Source: Tolypocladium sp. Sup5 PDA-1 (taxonomy: Eukaryota; Ascomycota; Sordariomycetes; Hypocreales; Ophiocordycipitaceae). From it: a DNA stretch of 64,000 nucleotides. A program made the position numbers and the translations under genes. Under the pieces are notes generated by a model, which did no database searches, was not told where the DNA came from, and was given only the letters and a program-made list of their open reading frames with translations. Shown here one piece after another: positions 57,871 through 64,000 of this stretch; the stretch's first letter is position 1; each line of letters begins with the position of its first letter. Location of the stretch: NCBI GenBank assembly GCA_000750105.3, contig JPHH03000002.1:124001-188000 (forward strand), written 5' to 3'.

Positions 57871-58691
57871 TTATCGGTAGCGGTACTCGGGCTTGACGAA
57901 ATCGGCAAAGGTCTTGGGCTCCTCGATCTCCTGGGCGTGGTGGTGGTGGTGGTCATCCTGGGGACCGACGTACTCCATCTTGTAGACGCTGCCGCACTCG
58001 GGGCATCGCTCGATGGGGCGCTCGCGGGTGATCTGAAGTGAATTCAAGTATTAGCTGCGAGTATCTAGCTGCGCGGATGAACACCCGTCAACTTACGCCA
58101 AGCCAGTGAACGACGTGAGAGTCGGCAGGGAAGCCGGTGCAACCAGCGAACTGCTCATCACCGGCGGAGCGGACCACGATGGGGTCCTCCATGGTCCCCA
58201 GGCGGGTGGCGTCCAGCGGGCGCATGTCGAAGATGTCAACACCCTCCATCTTGCCCAGAATTTCCAGACGCTCCAGGCCGGTAGCCTGCTCGAGGTCGGA
58301 GGGAACAGTGCCGGGAGCGGCACCAGGGCCGAACAGATCTTCGTCAGTCTTGACCTCTGCACGATTGATATGATGTTAGCTGCTTTCCTCTCTTCCCGCT
58401 TCGACCGAGGTTACGAGGTCGGTGTTCGGAACAGGCGCGACGCACGGGTGAAGGTCTTGTACGATCCGATCTTCTTCTCGGCCACACCGGCCAGAGCAGC
58501 GGCCTGCTCGCTGGGAGTGGTTGGGCCGCTCTTGGCAGCTTCGCCTGAGGAATGAGTTAGCCGACGAATTGCACGAGCAAGGCCTGGTGGCATCGCATAC
58601 GGCGGATGAAGGAGGTTGCGAAGCTGCGAGTGACGGCGGGAGCGACGGCCACGCGGCGGGCCGCAGCGATGACGGAGCGTTGCAAATGCAT
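57871..58691 (-). CDS. COX4: Cytochrome c oxidase subunit Cox4 (mammalian COX5B type)
   Basis: Model: exons 58691-58601, 58544-58446, 58356-58097 and 58032-57871; introns 56, 89 and 64 nt; 203 aa. The N-terminus MHLQRSVIAAARRVAVAPAV is a mitochondrial presequence. GLERLEILGKMEGVDIFDMR leads into the zinc-binding C-terminal domain with CTGFPADSHVVHW and RCPECGSVYKMEYVG. The last exon also has five consecutive His near the end, a fungal feature. It is a structural zinc subunit of complex IV in the inner membrane. All splice phases (1, 1, 0) join cleanly, and the C-terminal exon is required to complete the zinc site. Confidence 0.92.
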
Positions 58692-59148
58692 GATGTCGTT
58701 GCAGGCGATTCGGGCGGGATGGCGAGGCGTGAGACGTTGCCGTCGAGGGATTTGTGAGGATGGGCTGATGGATTGAGTCGAAGTTGGATGAGCAGATCCA
58801 GTCTGGCAGGGGGAATTGGCCAATCATGGTGGAGTCAATGTCATCACGTGATGCGGAAGCTCGACACGTTGCCGAGCACCAGCTCCGACCTCGTGATGAA
58901 GCACTCCTGCACTTGCCTTTGGCTACATTGCTATGCCTGACTTGTAAATGACCATTTTACGGGAGAATTGAGCAGCCCGGGACCTCTTTCGAGGGTTTGG
59001 CCTTTGCACTCCGTGCAAGTTGCTTGAATTGACGTGGCCATCCTGCTGCCCGGTAGCTCCAACGCTGGAGGAGTATGACCTCTCATCGTGATGCAAACAG
59101 GCAATTGGGCGACCATCTTGCAGGTCGCCGGATGGAGCGCTGCAAGAC
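58692..59148. other. Spacer between COX4 promoter and the phosphotransferase relic
   Basis: About 460 bp. It includes tcacgtga (58844-58851), a palindromic E-box-like site. Otherwise nothing recognisable. Confidence 0.4.
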
Positions 59149-59603
59149 ATGAAGGAGCTTGTGCAGTTTTGCCTTGCATGCTCCGTCGGACTTCAGGGAG
59201 GGCACGGGAGCGTCCGAGACTGCCTGGCCCCTTATTATCAGCACAAGGTCACGGAGATCAGAACCGCCACGTTCTAGAACAAGTGGCGTACGTCTTGATC
59301 GAGCTCAGCCGTCATCCGTGGCAGAAAGCAGGTTCCCTGACCCTGGATCGTGATCATCACGACCTAGCACGTCTGGCCGAGGGTGGCGAGCTGGCGAGGC
59401 GGTTTCGCATTGGGCTTGGAGATGTTAGGTCCAAGACCGAAGCTTGCGAGCTGATGGCAGGGATGCTGAGCACTCTTGCGGGAGCTGAGGGAACAAAGCA
59501 CCGTGATATCACGGCTTGGGTAGCCGGAGGGTTGTCTACCTGTGATGATCCGCGACGGCGCCTCGTGGAGCAGTTAGAGGCGGAAGTGGAAGCTGATTCC
59601 TGA
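59149..59603 (+). pseudogene. Decayed APH-type phosphotransferase gene
   Basis: From ATG 59149 one frame reads MKELVQFCLACS, LQGGHGSVRDCLAPYYQHK and VTEIRTATF, then stops at 59275-59277. This matches the start of fungal APH/choline-kinase-like proteins. Immediately after, a shift of one base continues with LEQVAYVLIELSRHPWQKAG, another hallmark block of the family, and then LARLAEGGELARRFRIGLG down to the stop at 59603, resembling a C-terminal part. The central catalytic region (H-x-D, D-F-D/E blocks) is missing. So I see a frameshift plus internal deletions. Total length is about 150 codons against roughly 300 or more in intact members. The call rests on pattern memory. Confidence 0.5.
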
Positions 59604-59850
59604 TAGACGCACCACACGCATTTTCGCAAGACAGAAAACGAAAAGTCAAACATTCATACTTGGAGACACCTATAAAGCGTACAAATATTCTCACATCAGA
59701 GTCCTCATCCCCAGCATATCCTCTACCCGCTGGCCTATCGTTCAGCGCCCATGACTCCCCAGTCCCTACTGCTCTCGCTCTCGCCGCTCCTCTTCCTCAC
59801 GAGCTTCGGCCGCCGCATGTTGGGCGTGCCAGTGATTCTCGCCTTGCTAC

Positions 59851-61676
59851 TCAGTAGTAGCCGCGTCTCTCTCGTCTGGCCCGCTGGATCTCCTCCTGCC
59901 CACGGCGAGTGCTCTCCGACGCCCTTGCCTGTCGATCTCGGTCGACCTGCTCTCGAGCCGCGTCGTTTTGGTCCCGTTCCCGAGCGTGTCTGCCCACCAC
60001 CTGCAGGAAAACGTTGCCACCGCCCCTGCCCAGCCAGCCACCATCATCAGGCGACCCTCCGGCTTGTCGTCTCTGTCTGGCCTGCCTTGCTTCTCGGTTT
60101 TGCTCTTCCCGTGCTAGGCGAAAGCCCTCTCTGGCGCTCTCTTGGCGTTCTCGGCGAGCTTCGTTGACCTGTCTTCTGGCTTCATTGTGCTCTTCCCGTT
60201 CGAGCCGAGCTCTCTCCGCCGCCCCTATCCGCGCACGATGGGCGGCGAGACCGGGCCAATTAGCAGCAGTCTCTGGGTCTCCAGCCCGCGGTTCTCGCCT
60301 GACCGTCTGTCCTCCCTGAGTTGTGGTCCGGGGTCGTGGCTGCGGCGGCGGTCCCTGTTCTTCTTGCTGCTCCTCTTCCGGTCGAGCTATGGCATGTTGC
60401 TGCGCGAGAAAGTGATTGACGCCTTGCCAGAGAGGACTATTAGCCTCTCTGGCTCGTCGTTCTTGTCTCTCCTGCTGTCTCTGCCGAGCTGCGGCCACAG
60501 CTGCTGCTGTTGGACGACGGGGCTGGCGTGGTGGCAGCAGAGTAGCTGGCCGTGGGGGTCTCGGGTTTCCTACCCCCCTCGCGAGGTTGGTTGACTGGCC
60601 GCGGTTGGCGATGAGCTTGAAGTTTTTGGTTTTGTTGAACGCCCCAAAACGATTCTGGAAACAGGCAGATATCAAGACGGCATCCCTCATTATGGGATCC
60701 TCGTAGCGATTCCCGTCCTCGCTCTGGTCGCATAGCCGGTATATCGCTGTCCGAGCGAATTCCTTGGCACTATCGCCAGGATGCTTGAGGAGCTCGTTTA
60801 GCTTGATAGAGAATCGCCAGCGGAAGAAATCCCAGGGGTCCATCGTCAGATGCCCCTCTTTCTGTAGACAGATGAAATCGGCCACCCTGCAGGCCAGGCG
60901 ATACATCATCTCCTTCTGGCACAACCCCTCCCGGGGCATGTGCCGCTTGCGGACCAGCTGGTTCGGGTGATACGGGCTATCGCGGCCGAATATCTCCCTG
61001 ATTTTCTTATGTTTACTCATATTGTCCGTATGCTCCTTGGACTCCTTCTCGAGACGTTTGCTTGTTGGGTTCAATTTCAGCTCGTTTCTCGATCGTATTT
61101 TTTCCTTCGCCTCGTCTGACTCCTGGGCGAGGAACGCGTCTAACGATGACCAGGATGGATCCCAGTATGCCGAGTCTTCCGTTAGCTTGGCAACGGGCAC
61201 ATCTCGCAGGGTTGCCGGCGATTGGTGTGTAGTACCGTCTCGAGACACTTGGTAGACGGACTCATACGTTGTTCGAAGACTTGGACGAATCTCTTGCAGA
61301 CGTCGATCCAGGTGTATTGGTAGACCGCTGGCAATAGAGTGATGACTGTTGCTTCGCTGCTGCTGAGAGGCTTGAGACTGGTGCATTGAGGGTGCGGCTG
61401 CGCTGTTGGCAGTATGGAGATCTTGGTTGTCTAACTGCTGCTGAGAGCCTCGAGACTGACGCGTAGAGCGTCCAACACTGCTCGAGCCGACGCCCGTCTC
61501 CGAGGGGAGAGGGTCTCGGGACTATTCAAAGTTCCTCGTTAATACTCATGCTTCTAGAAGATTCATGAGGCTGAGAGATCACCGACCCTGTGGGGAGGTC
61601 TTCGCTCCGAGCGCGATGGGGACGCGGATCTGCGCCGCGTATGGCGAGACCCCGAGGAGGAGCGTGGAGGTACCAT
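59851..61676 (-). CDS. Arg/Glu-rich protein sharing an unnamed region with the DUF3716 gene
   Basis: Model: exons 61676-61587 and 61521-59851, with a 65-nt intron using a weak donor (gtcggt); 586 aa. If the intron is wrong, ATG 61386 would start a 511-aa protein. Residues 1-30 are Arg/Ser-rich. Residues about 120-340 contain DGT...P...VPVAKL..D..YWDPSW, then KIREIFG, NQLVRK, MYRLACRVADF and DFFRWRFSIKLNELL. The order and spacing resemble residues 508-692 of the protein at 997-3902. From about 341 to the end the chain is dominated by Arg, Glu, Gln and Ala, probably long charged helices, with a Gly-rich break. There are no cysteine clusters. Function is unknown; the composition suggests nucleic-acid or chromatin contact, but this is a guess. 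Confidence 0.65.
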
Positions 61677-62523
61677 TTTTTCCGTCTTTCTGCCGGTACT
61701 GATTCCTGGGAGTGCTCCAGGTGCGTTGCCAAGACAGAAGAAAGAGCAGCTGGTCCTGGAACCTGATGATGGAATTCGATGGATCGAAGTACCGAAGTGA
61801 CTTTTTGCGAAAATGCAGAGGACTTTGATGCAGAAATCAAACAGAACGTGTGCTTCTTCAGAGAAAGGTTGCTAAAGCAAAACAAATCCAGGGGGAAGAA
61901 GATCGGGGCAGAAAAAAGGTTGTGATGGAAGTACGTGATGGACTGGGGTCAGGAAGCGAAAGCACGTCGACGAACAAGTGTTGACAGAGCTACACTCGAG
62001 GGGCCACGTTCTCGTGAACCAGAAACACGCGAGAGGAAGCCCTCTGCGTGATTCAGGTTCCCTTGCTTGCCGCTATTTGTGTTTCCCAGGGGTGACGGAC
62101 AGCTGGCGGTGGCTGTAGTGATGAGGAGACTCCGGTGTTGGGAGCACAGGCTTGGTTCAACACCAGACGAACACGAGATCGCGAGGTTGAGTTGTCATTA
62201 GATGAAGGGAAAAAGTAAACAAGGAGTGAACCAGTTGGAAAGGGGGGTGTTGTGAATGGCGGTTGGCCCTGTGACCATGTAGCTGGAGAATCGGCGGCCC
62301 CTAGGGCTGCCACTCCAAGTCTGTTCAAGTTCTCTCCCCCACAGCTGGCAGATGCACTGGGGTGTCGAATCCCTTGTAGTGCTCCTGTGAATCCCTTACA
62401 GTGCACATGCAACTGTGTTCCGCTCTATTCCTTCTACAATCACCTTGTCAAAAACTCCGGACTTCTCCTAAGCCAGTCTATATCCAACATTCATTAACAC
62501 AAGCAGCAACCATTCTGCACAAC
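61677..62523. other. Promoter of the Arg/Glu-rich gene and 3' side of the thioesterase gene
   Basis: About 850 bp with no supported gene. The start at 61676 is preceded on its strand by gacggaaaaa, a favourable A-rich context. Confidence 0.45.
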
Positions 62524-63865
62524 TCACAGCTTGGATCCGCTTTCGGACTTCTTCTTTTCAGGCCCAATGATACCGTCCTGATATCCGCTGGCGACATGCT
62601 TTCCCTCGGGACTCCATATTTTGCTCTCCATCATGCACCGCCCCGCGCTGACTCTTGGCCAGCAGACCTCCTGAAGCCACCACCCCTCGCCGTCCATGAC
62701 TGCCTCTTCAGGGTTTACGTGGACATAGAACGAATAGCTCAGGCTCGCGGCGACGCCCAGGTTGTAGCCATGCCCCAGGTGGTTGCCCAGCATGATCAAC
62801 CCGTTTCGGTCGGCCTCGAACGCGTGGCAGAGGATGTGGGCGTTGACGTCCTCCTTCGGCAGGGGCTTTAGCAGCCGGTAAAAGATGAGCTCTCGACGCC
62901 CGGTGATGGCCCTGTCAGCATTGTACGCGGCCATGTCGACCTTGTGCATGTCGAGGATGGGGAACGCGCCGGGGCCAGGGTTGGGGAACAGCTCTTTGAC
63001 CAGGTCGATGTCTGCCTGCGGGCACAGGTCCCATTCGTCTGGAGCCCTCGATGAGAGGATGTCGGCATAGCGCTCCTGCGCGGAGTGTGCCTCTTGCACC
63101 TCATCATGCGTGGGTACCGACCGCTTGAACGTGGTGATGCAGCTGAAGCAGATGTCGCTTAGGGGCATGTTGGCATCTGATATCGGGAAAGGACCCAAAG
63201 GGCTCTGTGATGGGTGCTTTGGCTGACGAGCATTGACCAGGCGCGCCTTGAACGACCGACCGGACGAGAGTGGCGACACCTCGTAGATGAACGGGCGATC
63301 CTCCAAGCCTGGGTTTGTGAACACCCCTTGAATCGACTGGAGCGCCCGGCGTTAGGTGGCCCTCGGAACAGCATACGGTCGGGGGCGAATACACAATGCA
63401 CTCACATGAATGCCGAGCGTCCCCATTGGCTTCCCATTTGATGACTCGGAGTGTTTGTCCTCTTCCTCCACGGCCCTCGCGGCAGCCAGTGGCGCCTGCG
63501 CATAGACGTGTCCGCCGAACACGCCGGGGCCACTGTGCCTGGGCCGGGGACCGTCGAGGCCCGAGAACAAAGCGTCCCACGGCAGCTCGTGGCCGGGCTT
63601 CGCTGCTGGCTGCTGGCTGATGAATCGCTTGAGGGAGCGGCCCTGGGCGTTGTCCGCTGCGGGAAGAGGCGTTATCGCCATGGCCTCCTGGAATCCCCGG
63701 CGCGGGAACTGGGCGGCCGGAGCCATGTCGCCGTCCCGGATCCTGGGAGCGCTGTCAGCAAAGGCCGCCGGTTCAAGACGCCATTGGGTATGTGGGTGGC
63801 ATCGAGACGCACCAGGCTTCGGCGATCGAACGGGTCTGTTCGTTGGTGTAGGCTTTGTCCGACAT
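62524..63865 (-). CDS. Acyl-CoA thioesterase, double hotdog type; 5' end uncertain
   Basis: Model: exons 63865-63813, 63742-63406 and 63336-62524; introns 70 and 69 nt; 400 aa from ATG 63865. Conserved parts are FQEAMAITPLP, the hotdog motif GVFGGHVYAQAPLAAARAV, DRPFIYEVSPLSSGRSFKAR, CFSCITTFKRS, then HKVDMAAYNADRAITGRREL and the second hotdog with WWLQEVCWPRVSAGRC and GKHVASGYQDGII. These match TesB-like enzymes that release fatty acids from acyl-CoA, often peroxisomal. The C-terminus ends SGSKL, which fits a type-1 peroxisomal signal (SKL). ATG 63726 could also be the start (377 aa). Upstream of 63865 the frame stays open to the window edge, so an earlier exon may be missing. Confidence 0.8.
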
Positions 63866-64000
63866 CTGTACAACGTTGAGTCCCAAGATGGGCGAGATGC
63901 TGGAGGATGTGATGGCGGTGGTGCCTGGATCGTCGTCTGGCATGGAGATGGTGATGGCTCCCTCGATACGGTATACACGACGCACGCGTCGGCTTCGCTC
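63866..64000 (-). other. Open frame running to the window edge
   Basis: In frame with the first thioesterase exon, the minus strand reads GAITISMPDDDPGTTAITSS and then SISPILGLNVV with no stop up to about 63985. It may be more of the thioesterase gene or the end of another gene that continues outside the window. Confidence 0.4.

Overview
The window is nuclear DNA of a filamentous ascomycete, most likely a sordariomycete of the Hypocreales type; the genus cannot be told from the sequence. It has many short GT-AG introns (mostly 50-110 nt) with CTAAC/CTGAC-like branch points before the acceptor. It is GC-rich with GC-ending codons, intergenic spaces run from 0.2 to 5 kb, and several proteins carry fungal-only architectures (DUF3716, DUF4604, Crh-type GH16, KTR-type GT15, GPI-anchored yapsin-like protease). 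No bacterial-style operon, CRISPR array, tRNA, rRNA or intact transposon was found. Exon/intron models were built by hand from splice signals, reading-frame phase and protein similarity.

Layout, left to right: a DUF3716-containing protein (997-3902 +); a TopBP1/Dpb11-type BRCT replication-checkpoint protein (4866-7421 -); a Dcn1-type cullin neddylation factor (8356-10204 +); mitochondrial ribosomal protein bS6m (10706-11242 -); a secreted purple acid phosphatase (12564-14126 +); an NDUFAF6-like complex I assembly factor (14436-15579 -); Rad5/HLTF helicase-ubiquitin ligase (15896-19391 +); an aldo/keto reductase (19632-20891 -); two small convergent single-pass membrane proteins (22641-23108 +, 23647-24090 -); a GPI-anchored aspartic protease (26445-28147 +); a broken ORF remnant (28462-28672 -); an NAD(P)-binding protein (29154-29897 -); a Crh/Utr2 cell-wall transglycosylase (31671-33169 -); DEAD-box helicase Dbp9 (34304-36383 -); a two-repeat Myb/SANT protein (37909-39350 -). 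A gene-poor stretch of about 5 kb follows. Then come a conserved Pro/Ser-rich Myb-like protein (44413-45422 +), a dihydroxyacid dehydratase-family enzyme without a mitochondrial presequence and with an 8-nt micro-exon (46330-48447 +), sorting nexin Mvp1 (48804-51421 -), uL15m (52242-53188 -), a KTR-family mannosyltransferase (54078-55823 -), a DUF4604 protein (56849-57355 +), cytochrome c oxidase subunit Cox4 (57871-58691 -), a decayed APH-type phosphotransferase relic (59149-59603 +), an Arg/Glu-rich protein (59851-61676 -) and an acyl-CoA thioesterase (62524-63865 -, reading frame continuing toward the window edge).

Most genes are independent housekeeping genes and do not form a pathway cluster. 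Loose themes are DNA damage tolerance and checkpoint (Dpb11, Rad5), mitochondrial translation and respiration (bS6m, uL15m, NDUFAF6-like, Cox4), and cell surface or secretion (phosphatase, yapsin-like protease, Crh enzyme, KTR enzyme, two small membrane proteins). The most unusual observation is that the genes at the two ends of the window, 997-3902 and 59851-61676, share a roughly 180-220 residue region that I cannot assign to a named domain, joined to different partners in each gene.
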